IMG/VR virus record: IMGVR_UViG_3300038548_000248
Location: 1-24,489 of that record
Source of the DNA: a virus
Strand: one strand, 5' to 3'
Length of the DNA stretch: 24,489 nucleotides
Shown here piece after piece: positions 6,610-12,998 of the stretch. Under the pieces are notes generated by a model. The model was given only the letters and a program-made list of their open reading frames with translations. It ran no database searches and had not been told where the DNA came from. The first letter of the stretch is position 1. Every line of letters begins with the position of its first letter. A program made the position numbers and the translations under genes.

Positions 6610-7357
6610 AGACAAACAGCTGGTCGTGGTCTCGACCAAGGCCGAGCGCGAGAAGCATCTGCCGATCATCGCCTACAAAGGCGGCTTCGAACTGTTGGAT
6701 GCAAAATGGGATCTCATCTCCGGCCGGACGGTGAAGTTCAGGCTGATGGAAGAGCCAGACAGGCCGATGCTGATGCACCCGTTCGTGAATTTTACTCGAC
6801 GCCGCGGCGGTCGGGTTGGCACCAGGTTTCACATGGTCATGACGGTGATCGGAAAGGATGAGCCGATGTTCACGGGCGAGGTGATGCTGATGTCCGGCGG
6901 CCAGCCGCTGGGCCAGGGATTCTGGGTTTCATTCTGGCTCGATGAAGAGGCCGATCACCATCCGTTTGCCGGCTACCGCGGCCGGAAGGGCGACACACCT
7001 GGTGACATGTACTCGGCCGCGTTTGTCGAGCTTGATGACGATGACTCAGCGATCGATCAGCGCAAGCGCGCCCTGGTCGAGGACGCGCATGCACGCGCCA
7101 CTCAGAAGCTCAGCCAGTATTGCTACCTGCTGTGCATGAACAAGATGTTCATCCTTTACCTGGAAGAGCGCGAGCCGGTGAATGAGCAAGCACAAACGAT
7201 CCACTGGTGGGCACAGGAAGATCGAGTCGCCAGGTGGCTGCGCTGGAGGTGTAACATCGAGTCGCGAGCAGAACTCGACACCAACCCGGAAGCGGCGAGG
7301 ATTTTCCATGAACAGATTCGAGAGCCATACGCGGACTGGCGGAGCGTGAATGAATGA
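6599..7357 (+). CDS. Unknown replication-operon protein (252 aa)
   Basis: The product starts MGSEDKQLVVVSTKAEREK and overlaps the P-like gene by 11 nt. Its N-terminal 150 residues look beta-rich (VKFRLMEEPDRPMLMHPFVN, RVGTRFHMVMTVIGKDEPMF), with a glycine-rich turn region (YRGRKGDTPGDMYSAAFVEL). The C-terminal 90 residues are helical and tryptophan-rich (QTIHWWAQEDRVARWLRWRC). I do not recognise the family; it is not a typical NinB or helicase, and no Walker motif is present. Its location among initiator, nuclease and rusA suggests a DNA replication or recombination role, by context only. Confidence 0.75.
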   Translation: MGSEDKQLVVVSTKAEREKHLPIIAYKGGFELLDAKWDLISGRTVKFRLMEEPDRPMLMHPFVNFTRRRGGRVGTRFHMVMTVIGKDEPMFTGEVMLMSGGQPLGQGFWVSFWLDEEADHHPFAGYRGRKGDTPGDMYSAAFVELDDDDSAIDQRKRALVEDAHARATQKLSQYCYLLCMNKMFILYLEEREPVNEQAQTIHWWAQEDRVARWLRWRCNIESRAELDTNPEAARIFHEQIREPYADWRSVNE

Positions 7358-7739
7358 ACCGAAACTCGTACCCGTTAGCCGGCATGAGAAAAACCTGAGG
7401 CAATTGAAATGCGTCGTCAGTCATCGAACGCCCGTCACCCTGCACCACTGTCACGGCGGGTCTATGAAAGAGGTCTTCCTGAATCCGGGGATCGCGCAAA
7501 AGGCCTGCCCGTACCTGCAGATCCCGCTGCATGCGAACTATCACATCGGTCAGTTTGGCATCGATTCCGGCATGGGTATCACTGGCTGGGTGGATGAATG
7601 GGAGCGCACGTTCGGGTCACAGATCGACCATCTGACAGACGTAAGTGGGCAGCTTGGCTACGACGTAATCCGGAGCGCGAAATTATGGATAGAGCAAAAC
7701 AACCATCGCTTGATCTCGGCACGACGTTCGAACCGATAA
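7350..7739 (+). CDS. HNH/Ref-like phage nuclease
   Basis: The 129-aa protein has the order expected of small phage HNH or Ref-like (RecA-dependent nuclease fold) proteins. C21 comes first, then HHCHGGS (H32, H33, H35), then IPLHANYHIG (H61, H65), then a G-x-W segment and an amphipathic C-terminus. Such genes often lie next to rusA in phage replication modules and are thought to cut branched or displaced DNA. The start overlaps the upstream gene by 8 nt. The call rests on motif order only; whether it nicks DNA is unknown. Confidence 0.65.
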   Translation: MNEPKLVPVSRHEKNLRQLKCVVSHRTPVTLHHCHGGSMKEVFLNPGIAQKACPYLQIPLHANYHIGQFGIDSGMGITGWVDEWERTFGSQIDHLTDVSGQLGYDVIRSAKLWIEQNNHRLISARRSNR

Positions 7740-8176
7740 GCCTGGACCTGCCCTGGCCGCCGTCGATCAACAGCTATTTCATGGAGTACGCGATGCCGCC
7801 GTCCGCGGCCAAGGTGATGGAACGTATCCGAGCATGGGGCGCTACGGATCTGCACGTATGGCTCAGGCAAAACACGCGCACGATGAAACGAGTTGGCGAC
7901 AAGGGGCACCAGTATCGTGCCGACGTCCAGGAGTACGTGCTACGCAATCGCCTGAACAAGGGCTACCGCGAACCGCTGGTAATGAGCATGGATTTCTACG
8001 CGCCCGATCGGAGACAGAGAGATCTTGATAATCACTACAAGCCGCTCATCGACGCACTCGAACACGCCTGCGTATTTTTGAACGATAGCCAGATCAAGGG
8101 CCACGTGACCATGATGCATGAGGAAATAATTAAGGGCGGAAAGGTTGTCGTCGGACTGCAGGAATTGGTATATTGA
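7685..8176 (+). CDS. rusA: RusA-type Holliday-junction resolvase
   Basis: The 163-aa product has the RusA start motif LDLPWPPSIN and the catalytic block RRQRDLDNHYKPLIDALEHA followed by FLNDSQI. The three RusA aspartates correspond to D113, D115 and D134; the usual DD pair is ND here, but the second, catalytic position is kept. RusA is a dimeric nuclease that cuts four-way junctions symmetrically after CC. About 30 residues lie between PPSIN and the rest that are absent from the 120-aa E. coli protein. The ATG at 7685 has GGAG ten bases upstream; longer in-frame starts overlap the nuclease gene. It ends the rightward replication operon. Confidence 0.93.
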   Translation: MDRAKQPSLDLGTTFEPISLDLPWPPSINSYFMEYAMPPSAAKVMERIRAWGATDLHVWLRQNTRTMKRVGDKGHQYRADVQEYVLRNRLNKGYREPLVMSMDFYAPDRRQRDLDNHYKPLIDALEHACVFLNDSQIKGHVTMMHEEIIKGGKVVVGLQELVY

Positions 8177-8201
8177 ATTAGGCGGCCCGAGTATCGCCCA
8201 A

Positions 8202-8232
8202 GATCCTGTCTCCGTGTCGGAGACCCCGGATC
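8202..8232. other. Strong stem-loop in convergent gap
   Basis: GTCTCCG-TGT-CGGAGAC forms a perfect 7-bp stem with a 3-nt loop. It is extended by an outer 5-bp GATCC/GGATC stem with small internal mismatches. No T-tract follows on either strand. It lies after rusA and before the end of the oppositely oriented operon C, so it may stop or stabilise both converging transcripts. Confidence 0.5.
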
Positions 8233-8235
8233 TGC

Positions 8236-8259
8236 AGCAGTGCTCCTGCTTGATTTGTT
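8236..8259 (+). terminator. Weak candidate terminator after rusA
   Basis: AGCAG-TGCTC-CTGCT forms a 5-bp stem followed by TTGATTTGTT, a partly T-rich tail. It is weak as an intrinsic terminator but in the expected place for the rightward operon. The T-rich tail overlaps the GGGTAACA box on the other strand. Confidence 0.3.
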
Positions 8260-8263
8260 ACCC
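8256..8263 (-). promoter_or_regulatory. Orphan GGGTAACA box in the convergent gap
   Basis: Reads TGTTGCTTTGAGGGTAACAA on the minus strand and continues AATC, as at 12046. Unlike the other copies it has no recognisable -35/-10 at the usual distance and no gene directly downstream on that strand. The outer TGTT and AACA form a short dyad, as at 12046. Confidence 0.5.
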
Positions 8264-8292
8264 TCAAAGCAACAGACCGGGCCGCCGACTTC

Positions 8293-8493
8293 CTAAGCCG
8301 GGACGAGTTCTATGCCGCGGCGGTTTTTGATGTTGTGGTCCGCGCATGGCGCGCACATCACGTAGACATTCCGACCGTCGTGCTGATGGAATACGACCTT
8401 GGCGCCTGGCTGCCCGCACGGTACCGGCTCGCCGTTGATGACGATGCCCATCAGGTTAGCTTCCTGGCATTTGCATTTACTCAGATCCATCAT
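8293..8493 (-). CDS. Small cysteine/histidine-rich protein (66 aa)
   Basis: The product (start MMDLSKCKCQEANLMG) contains CKC near the N-terminus, PCGQPG in the middle, HQHDG, and a closing CAPCADH, so six possible zinc ligands are spaced as in a small zinc-ribbon or degenerate HNH-like fold. A second ATG follows immediately. The first overlaps the upstream stop (ATGA) and has GAGAGG seven bases upstream. It is the last gene of operon C. No family is named; nucleic-acid binding is a guess from the zinc pattern. Confidence 0.65.
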   Translation of the reverse strand: MMDLSKCKCQEANLMGIVINGEPVPCGQPGAKVVFHQHDGRNVYVMCAPCADHNIKNRRGIELVPA

Positions 8494-8786
8494 TGCGTTA
8501 CCTCTCGCAGTGCGCGGTACAGCGTCAGCTGATCAGGGACACTCGCCCATCCGTGGATGCGCTTGCCGGCGAAGTCTTCGGATGGTCCGAACCGTGGCGC
8601 GTCCGGATCCACTTGCACCCAGGCCTGCCATAAAGTCGTGAAGCCATCCTTGCCGACGATCAGCGAGTAGGCCTCGTCCCAGGTCTCTTCGGTCGGGTTA
8701 TCGAGGACCGCTTCCAGCCGGCCGCGGCACACGGAATCGAGCGAGCCGAACATGTTGCGACAGTCATTTACGAATGCGTTTGCCAT
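8490..8786 (-). CDS. Unknown phage protein (98 aa)
   Basis: The product starts MANAFVNDCRNMFGSLDSVC and is soluble, mostly helical, and rich in tryptophan and acidic residues (EETWDEAYSLIVG, FTTLWQAWVQVDPDAPRFGP). The ATG at 8786 has AAGGGA just upstream and overlaps the previous gene by 23 nt; an internal ATG at 8753 would avoid the overlap. Operon position and coding-like composition support it. I have no functional assignment. Confidence 0.65.
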   Translation of the reverse strand: MANAFVNDCRNMFGSLDSVCRGRLEAVLDNPTEETWDEAYSLIVGKDGFTTLWQAWVQVDPDAPRFGPSEDFAGKRIHGWASVPDQLTLYRALREVTQ

Positions 8787-9006
8787 GGAGTCCCTTCATT
8801 GCTTCAACGGTGTGCTCGCGAACCCAGCGGCGCGTACCGCCGCCGATGTAGTAGATCGCTCTGGTGTGTGTCTGCCGGTTGCGATAGATGCAGGCCTGGT
8901 AGGTGTCTTCCATCAAGCCGCGCTTGTCGCAGATCGCGACCAGGTCGTCTTTAACGGCAACGAATCCCTTCTCGGTGCGGACGTAGGTGTCGAAGAATTC
9001 AATCAT
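8764..9006 (-). CDS. Small unknown protein (80 aa)
   Basis: The start is placed at the ATG at 9006, which forms an ATGA overlap with the upstream stop; a longer in-frame ATG at 9021 overlaps the upstream gene more. The product begins MIEFFDTYVRTEKGFVAVKD and ends in a basic tail (HGKRIRK). It contains a short beta-like segment (THTRAIYYIGGGTRRWVREH). No known family is seen. It may be a small DNA- or RNA-binding protein given its basic C-terminal half. Confidence 0.6.
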   Translation of the reverse strand: MIEFFDTYVRTEKGFVAVKDDLVAICDKRGLMEDTYQACIYRNRQTHTRAIYYIGGGTRRWVREHTVEAMKGLHGKRIRK

Positions 9007-9203
9007 GTCAGCAGCACCCACTTATTCTCTGGGCTGTTGTACCAGACCTCTTCGATCTCAGTCACAAATACCCGAGCACCTTCCATCGTTCCTCTATCCG
9101 CTGGCAAGCGTTTCGGAACCTCGAATTCAACCGTGGCGGCCTGGTCCATCGTTTGTAGTCTCTCGATCAATTCCTTCACCGTGAACGGCGTATCCCTACT
9201 CAT
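9003..9203 (-). CDS. Small unknown protein (66 aa)
   Basis: The ATG at 9203 overlaps the upstream stop (ATGA); earlier in-frame codons give an arginine-rich shadow. The product begins MSRDTPFTVKELIERLQTMD, a pattern seen in many small phage proteins where a TVKELIE-L helix precedes a two-strand beta segment (ATVEFEVPKR, then ARVFVTEIEEVWYN). It resembles compact regulators but lacks a helix-turn-helix. Function unknown. Confidence 0.65.
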   Translation of the reverse strand: MSRDTPFTVKELIERLQTMDQAATVEFEVPKRLPADRGTMEGARVFVTEIEEVWYNSPENKWVLLT

Positions 9204-9811
9204 TGCACTCGCCTCTTGATCCACCAATACTCGTAGGCGAACGGCACATCTAGCCACATGTCGTGTGGCTCGATCTCGCTGCGAAATCCTGTCGCGTTTT
9301 TCTTATTCAGCGGGAACTCCTCGAGGATCTTGCGAGCTTCGATAGTGTTTTTGATATACAGGTCGCTCTCGTGATGATCGAACTCGACGCCGGCCAATAC
9401 GATTTTCTGGAACAGCGTCTCGGCGGTAAGAATGCAGACAAAGTAGGTCGCGATCATCGTTGAGTCAGTGAACAACAGCACGATGCGCTCCGGATCTCGC
9501 CAGCGTTTAATATCGAAAGAACCGATGGCACCCTCGAGGCAGAGCGGCAGGCAGACGTCGATGATTTCCTGGCACGGCTTCGCGTACCTGCAGTGCCAGT
9601 CGCCAATGGTTCGAGTTTTGCCAGGCTGAGAGATCCAGCCATCCTCCGGATGCATGACGTCATTGTCGGCCATGAGATAGCGATAGCCTTGAGCCTTCAG
9701 GCCGTGATCGTCGCTACTGTTGTGGCGGATCTTCTGGGCATCGCTTTTCACTTGCATCGCAGTGAAGGCGTGAGTGATCGACATCGGCTCGCAGAGCGGT
9801 TTCCTGTTCAT
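9200..9811 (-). CDS. Unknown protein (203 aa), largest of operon C
   Basis: The product starts MNRKPLCEPMSITHAFTAMQ and has no signal peptide. It contains histidine, cysteine and aspartate residues in the middle (WHCRYAKPCQEIIDVCLPLC), a hydrophobic helix (STMIATYFVCILTAETLF, about residues 116-133) and a C-terminal part rich in aromatic residues (PFAYEYWWIKRRVQ). The hydrophobic stretch may be a buried core rather than a membrane helix because charged residues flank it closely. No motif is recognised. ATGA overlaps on both sides show coupling to its neighbours. Confidence 0.65.
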   Translation of the reverse strand: MNRKPLCEPMSITHAFTAMQVKSDAQKIRHNSSDDHGLKAQGYRYLMADNDVMHPEDGWISQPGKTRTIGDWHCRYAKPCQEIIDVCLPLCLEGAIGSFDIKRWRDPERIVLLFTDSTMIATYFVCILTAETLFQKIVLAGVEFDHHESDLYIKNTIEARKILEEFPLNKKNATGFRSEIEPHDMWLDVPFAYEYWWIKRRVQ

Positions 9812-10119
9812 TTTTTCTTCCTCTTCTGGGAGATCGCGGCCACCATGTCAGCGAACCACATGCAGCCGTCCATGGCCTTGAATACCTTCTCGCAGTGATC
9901 GCAGAGGATGGCCAGCGGTGCAGCCACCGGGAAAGCCGGCGCGAAGTCACCGCATCGCCGGCACCTGGCCATCGATGCCTTGATATACAGTCGCTGCTTT
10001 TCTGCTTCCTTCATGCCTGGCCAGCGACCTTCTTTCAAGTCTCGATGCGCCTTGTCGGCGTTGATCATCTCGTCCATGTTGGCGATTGTTTTCTCTACCA
10101 AACCTTCGTTACTTGCCAT
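9808..10119 (-). CDS. Small zinc-ribbon-like protein (103 aa)
   Basis: The start is set at the ATG at 10119, giving MASNEGLVEKTIANMDEMIN; a longer version begins five codons earlier. After a charged helical N-terminal half (EGRWPGMKEAEKQRLYIKAS) there is a four-cysteine pattern (CRRCGDFAP, then about 15 residues, then CDHC), typical of a zinc ribbon, then a short helix and a poly-lysine tail (QKRKKK). It overlaps the upstream gene by 11 nt. Nucleic-acid binding is plausible from the zinc pattern and basic tail. Confidence 0.65.
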   Translation of the reverse strand: MASNEGLVEKTIANMDEMINADKAHRDLKEGRWPGMKEAEKQRLYIKASMARCRRCGDFAPAFPVAAPLAILCDHCEKVFKAMDGCMWFADMVAAISQKRKKK

Positions 10120-10684
10120 GATTCGTACCCCCACGCTTGGTGAGCCGGTCCCACTCGTCGCTAAGGTCGATCGTGGCCAGCTGGCCGTAGGCCTGCCCCA
10201 TCAGGATCCAGAGGATTTTCTTGGCGTCGTCTGTCTTGATGGAGTCGGTGCCGAACTCACGAACGTGATCAGCCAGGCTGTTGGCAAACGGGATCGGGTT
10301 GCACGGGAAGCCGTCGGAGTCGATCGCCTTGTACGCTGGATCCTTGAGAAGATTTTCGCGGTACTCCACCTTCTTTTTGGCCTCGCGTTTCTCGGTCATC
10401 TCGGCAGAGTTTTCGAAGACGCCGAGGTAGGCATCATCGCTAACCCATTTCGGCAATACGTCTCCGAATGCTTTGTCGGGGCGGGGCTTCCGATTTTGAT
10501 CGGCCGGGTAGAAAGACCAGGTCTCTTGACTGTAGCCATTGGAAACAATGTGGCCGAGCTTCTCGTTATTCAAAAGTACGTCCGCGAATATGGGCACGCA
10601 TGAGAGAACCGGTCGGTCGATCTTCATTTGTTTGAGGAGCGCGATCGCATCGTCGCGCCGTTTGATTGTGTGTACGCTGATCAT
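10109..10684 (-). CDS. Unknown protein (191 aa)
   Basis: The ATG at 10684 overlaps the upstream stop as ATGA; a much longer in-frame extension is a shadow of the two upstream genes. The product begins MISVHTIKRRDDAIALLKQM and looks soluble, with an alpha/beta N-terminal half (PVLSCVPIFADVLLNNEKLG), a charged lysine/glutamate helix (EMTEKREAKKKVEYRENLLK) and a helical C-terminal part (DAKKILWILMGQAYGQLATI). No catalytic motif is recognised. It belongs to operon C. Confidence 0.65.
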   Translation of the reverse strand: MISVHTIKRRDDAIALLKQMKIDRPVLSCVPIFADVLLNNEKLGHIVSNGYSQETWSFYPADQNRKPRPDKAFGDVLPKWVSDDAYLGVFENSAEMTEKREAKKKVEYRENLLKDPAYKAIDSDGFPCNPIPFANSLADHVREFGTDSIKTDDAKKILWILMGQAYGQLATIDLSDEWDRLTKRGGTNHGK

Positions 10685-10884
10685 GAGCAGATCTCCGGAT
10701 CGATATTTGAGGCGACGACTTTGTCGTTCTGATCGATGACGCGCCAGAATTTGACCGCAGTCCAGCGGCCGGCTAAATCCTCTGCGGCGATTTTTGCTTG
10801 CGCGCTGGAGGCGTGAGTGATGTTGTTGCCAGTCCACGAATCCTCGGGATCGCCATACGTGTTTACTTGGACGCGATATTTCAT
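10681..10884 (-). CDS. Small unknown protein (67 aa)
   Basis: The ATG at 10884 overlaps the upstream stop (ATGA). The product begins MKYRVQVNTYGDPEDSWTGN and reads as a small beta-alpha-beta fold: a strand, then an alanine-rich helix (SSAQAKIAAEDLAGRW), then a strand (TAVKFWRVIDQNDKVVA). This layout is common in tiny phage accessory proteins that resemble a ferredoxin-like half domain. The C-terminus (NIDPEICS) resembles that of the upstream neighbour (EIDPEVYS), which may be a trace of local duplication. Confidence 0.65.
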   Translation of the reverse strand: MKYRVQVNTYGDPEDSWTGNNITHASSAQAKIAAEDLAGRWTAVKFWRVIDQNDKVVASNIDPEICS

Positions 10885-11348
10885 GAGTAGACCTCCGGAT
10901 CGATTTCGATGATGGTGTAGCCGAATGCCTGCACGGCAATCTCTTCCGATTTCACGCGGTCGACGTCGGTCCACCATTGGGAAACGCGGCCGGTGAGTTG
11001 GCCGAACAGGTGCTTGCGGAATTGATTCGAGACGTTGCTGCCGGTCTTGCCGAGCGGGTACACGTGGATGGTTTTCTGCTCGGTCTTGATGATGTGCTCG
11101 GCCGCATCCTTCGCGAGATCTCGGACATGCCTGCTACCTGGCGACTGCTTGCGGCAAGGCTTCGGAGCGCCGGCAAGCTCGCAACTTTTCTTCAGGCGCT
11201 TGCGGTCAGATTTGTAAATGCGGTGACCGGTATCGCCAGGCTCGGCTGGGCGACGGTCGCGACAGGTCTGGACAAGCTCAAGATCTCCGTGCTCGAAAGC
11301 ATAAACCCATTTGTCGTCATTCCTGATGTCGAGTCGGTAGGTGTTCAT
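10881..11348 (-). CDS. Unknown basic protein (155 aa)
   Basis: The product starts MNTYRLDIRNDDKWVYAFEH and is rich in lysine and arginine in its middle (YKSDRKRLKKSCELAGAPKP), with cysteines at several positions. The C-terminal segment (EEIAVQAFGYTIIEIDPEVY) ends much like the next gene's product (NIDPEICS). ATGA overlaps on both sides. Basic composition suggests nucleic-acid contact; no family is recognised. Confidence 0.65.
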   Translation of the reverse strand: MNTYRLDIRNDDKWVYAFEHGDLELVQTCRDRRPAEPGDTGHRIYKSDRKRLKKSCELAGAPKPCRKQSPGSRHVRDLAKDAAEHIIKTEQKTIHVYPLGKTGSNVSNQFRKHLFGQLTGRVSQWWTDVDRVKSEEIAVQAFGYTIIEIDPEVYS

Positions 11349-11746
11349 TCCTTGGCCTCCGGTATTGAATCGGTATCGATGAACGCGAGCCAGCGGCTGG
11401 CGATGATCTGGTCCCAGACAACGGTCACGAGCGACACGTTGTCGCCGCGGTCGGTGATCTGGAAATACTTGGAGCCGCCGACGACGTCGGTGTCCGTGAT
11501 GTAGCGCATAACGTCATCGGTCGGCTGTACGTGGAAGCTCCGGTGCTTGCCGCCGATGCTGCCCCAGATCCAGGTGCGCGTGCCGTTGGTGCTGGTCTTG
11601 CCTTCGGGGGTCTGGTAGCTGACGATCTTGCTTTCGGTGAGGTCAGGGATCACTGAGAACAGATCAGCGAAGAGCGTGACTTCAGGGAAGGCCAGAGTTT
11701 TGCCGACGATCTTGCAGAGGTCGAGTTTCTCTTGGACTGTTTTCAC
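11345..11746 (-). CDS. Unknown protein (133 aa)
   Basis: The product starts MKTVQEKLDLCKIVGKTLAF. A helical N-terminus (LFADLFSVIPDLTESKIVSY) is followed by a beta-rich part (TRTWIWGSIGGKHRSFHVQP, SLVTVVWDQIIASRWLAFID). No motif is recognised. It is the second gene of operon C and overlaps both neighbours as ATGA. Composition and packing indicate a real gene of unknown role. Confidence 0.65.
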   Translation of the reverse strand: MKTVQEKLDLCKIVGKTLAFPEVTLFADLFSVIPDLTESKIVSYQTPEGKTSTNGTRTWIWGSIGGKHRSFHVQPTDDVMRYITDTDVVGGSKYFQITDRGDNVSLVTVVWDQIIASRWLAFIDTDSIPEAKE

Positions 11747-11955
11747 GATGCGACCTCCAGGCCGAGACCGTCTTCCAGGATCCCTTCGATGATCGGTTGG
11801 ATGTAGCGGTGTTCGATGACGATGCCTTTCGGCCCCCAGAACTGGGTCTCGTCGTTGATCCCGACTTTCTCTTCCACCCAGGCATCGGCTGCCTCGGTGA
11901 TCGGATTCAGGATGAAGATGCTGCCTGCGTTCAGTACGGTGAAGTCTGTGCTCAT
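11743..11955 (-). CDS. Conserved small phage protein, first gene of operon C (70 aa)
   Basis: The product (start MSTDFTVLNAGSIFILNPIT) resembles a small phage family I recall with an N-terminal GSI-x-LL-P segment, an A-x-x-WVEE helix (AADAWVEEKVG here), and a R-Y-I/V-x-P-I-I-x-G-I end that includes IEHRYIQPIIEG. The family has no assigned function that I know. The ATG has AGGG five bases upstream. A 100-nt structured leader separates it from the predicted promoter at 12062-12089. Confidence 0.75.
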   Translation of the reverse strand: MSTDFTVLNAGSIFILNPITEAADAWVEEKVGINDETQFWGPKGIVIEHRYIQPIIEGILEDGLGLEVAS

Positions 11956-11975
11956 AATGCCCTGCCTGTTTTATA

Positions 11976-12011
11976 CCAGCGGAAATTTAGTTGAGCTTGG
12001 TCAGCCGCTGG
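11976..12011 (-). other. Leader hairpin upstream of operon C
   Basis: Perfect 7-bp inverted repeat CCAGCGG / CCGCTGG with a 22-nt loop, inside the leader between the predicted transcript start near 12055 and the first start codon at 11955. A second small hairpin (CTCCA/TGGAG, 12021-12036) precedes it in the transcript. It could affect translation or transcript stability. Confidence 0.4.
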
Positions 12012-12045
12012 CTCTGATTACTCCAGTCCGTTGGAGCGCTCGATT

Positions 12046-12053
12046 TGTTACCC
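12046..12053 (-). promoter_or_regulatory. GGGTAACA box at operon C start
   Basis: Reads TGTTCACTCAAGGGTAACAA on the minus strand, followed by ATCG. It starts 36 nt from the first base of the -35 at 12089. TGTT and AACA are outer halves of a 19-bp imperfect dyad, the best operator-like copy of the five. Confidence 0.65.
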
Positions 12054-12061
12054 TTGAGTGA

Positions 12062-12089
12062 ACATTACAGCAATACTACATCAAGTCAA
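12062..12089 (-). promoter_or_regulatory. Promoter of operon C
   Basis: TTGACT (five of six -35 matches) and TAATGT (three of six, preceded by GCTG) are 16 nt apart on the minus strand. The stretch from the -35 to the GGGTAACA box is clearly related to the promoter at 16122-16150, sharing TTGACT, GATGTA, GCTGTA and TAATGT. Confidence 0.6.
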
Positions 12090-12100
12090 TAGATGCGGTC

Positions 12101-12631
12101 TCAACTGCGGAGATAGTCATCCAGGCCGCCATTGTTGTCCGGGACGTAGTCACGCCGGCCGGCGAAGATCGAGGTCTCTGGAGCATGCTTTTTGATTATG
12201 TCGCAGCGCTCGCGCACCGACATTCCGGCCCAGTAGGTGTTGGATTCCTCGAATTCCAGTTCGCTGAAGTGCTCCTCGTCGTACACCGGGTAGTTCTCGA
12301 TCGCCTCGTAGATCTCTTCGCAGTAGCGGATCAGATCCTCCGGCGCCGAGGCCTTGACGATGACCTGGTCCACCCAGCCGACGGCCCAGTGGTTGGCGCG
12401 GAAATCGTAGACGTACTGCTTCGGATCCTCGTCATAGTCGGTCTCGATGCCATCATCCTGGCCAAGCTCGACAGCTTTCTTCACCAGGTCTTCGAAGATG
12501 CGTTTGTAATTGGAGCGCTCGAGCGCGTCTGAATCACGCGACTGGCCGCACATCATGTAATCGCCGTCCGGACTGTGCCCGCCGTAGTCGCTCGGGTGTG
12601 ACCAGCGGCTGAGGATTTCACTCTTGTACAT
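12101..12631 (-). CDS. Conserved acidic phage protein (176 aa)
   Basis: The product begins MYKSEILSRWSHPSDYGGHS and is strongly acidic and tyrosine-rich (DDGIETDYDEDPKQYVYDFR, EEIYEAIENYPVYDEEHFSE). The segment ANHWAVGWVDQVIVKASAPE matches a hypothetical protein family I recall from many phages with an HWA-x-GWV core. Strong acidity and compact size are features of DNA-mimic inhibitors, but I have no further evidence for that. It is the last gene of operon D, two bases after the previous stop. Confidence 0.7.
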   Translation of the reverse strand: MYKSEILSRWSHPSDYGGHSPDGDYMMCGQSRDSDALERSNYKRIFEDLVKKAVELGQDDGIETDYDEDPKQYVYDFRANHWAVGWVDQVIVKASAPEDLIRYCEEIYEAIENYPVYDEEHFSELEFEESNTYWAGMSVRERCDIIKKHAPETSIFAGRRDYVPDNNGGLDDYLRS

Positions 12632-12633
12632 AT

Positions 12634-12810
12634 CTAATCTCCCAGTCCCTTGCCAAGCCGCTTAATTGTTTCGGCGAGGCCTAGTTTAGTTTTCGATCCC
12701 CAGGCAGTCAGGCGCCTGTCTTTGTGATCAGGATCTCGTTTGAGGTAGTACCAAAAAACATCGGCCACCTCTTCGGTCGTGAAGCTTTCGCGTTGCTTAC
12801 CCACGGTCAT
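12634..12810 (-). CDS. Tiny helical protein (58 aa)
   Basis: The ATG at 12810 overlaps the upstream TGA as ATGA; codons before it are a basic shadow. The product starts MTVGKQRESFTTEEVADVFW and ends in a basic helix (GLAETIKRLGKGLGD). A TTEEVADVF segment followed by a basic helix could be a small DNA-binding fold, but the second half of a helix-turn-helix is not convincing. Function unknown. Confidence 0.6.
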   Translation of the reverse strand: MTVGKQRESFTTEEVADVFWYYLKRDPDHKDRRLTAWGSKTKLGLAETIKRLGKGLGD

Positions 12811-12998
12811 TCCTTGTACCAGCCGTCGAACCAGTCTCCGCAATCTGCGGTGCGCGCCTTGCCGTCGATGCTGGTGCATTTTTTGGATGACGACTCTGGG
12901 TCAGAGCAGTGCTTCTGGACCTGCTCGAGAGTCAAGCCGGTGTCGATGATTTCCTTCGGATGGTTCTGAAAGAATCGAACGATTTTGTAGGTGCTCAT
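12807..12998 (-). CDS. Conserved small phage protein, KIVRFF family (63 aa)
   Basis: The product begins MSTYKIVRFFQNHPKEIIDT and continues GLTLEQVQKHCSDPESSSKK, a pattern I recall from a common small phage protein (YKIVRFF ... GLTLEEAQ-HC-DPE-SS ... DWFDGY). It ends DWFDGWYKE. Three cysteines are present, but no metal site is obvious. In other phages it is often encoded beside the MAYMSQ-type gene that lies just upstream here. No function has been assigned that I know. Confidence 0.75.
   Translation of the reverse strand: MSTYKIVRFFQNHPKEIIDTGLTLEQVQKHCSDPESSSKKCTSIDGKARTADCGDWFDGWYKE

Noticed and set aside
8498-8508. GAGGTAACG near 8504 as a sixth box
   Set aside because: It differs from GGGTAACA at key positions and is the ribosome site and end of the coding region of adjacent genes.
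11963-11975. Extended -10 like TGGTATAAA before operon C
   Set aside because: A start from it would leave only a few bases before the ATG at 11955, cutting off the ribosome site, and no -35 is present.
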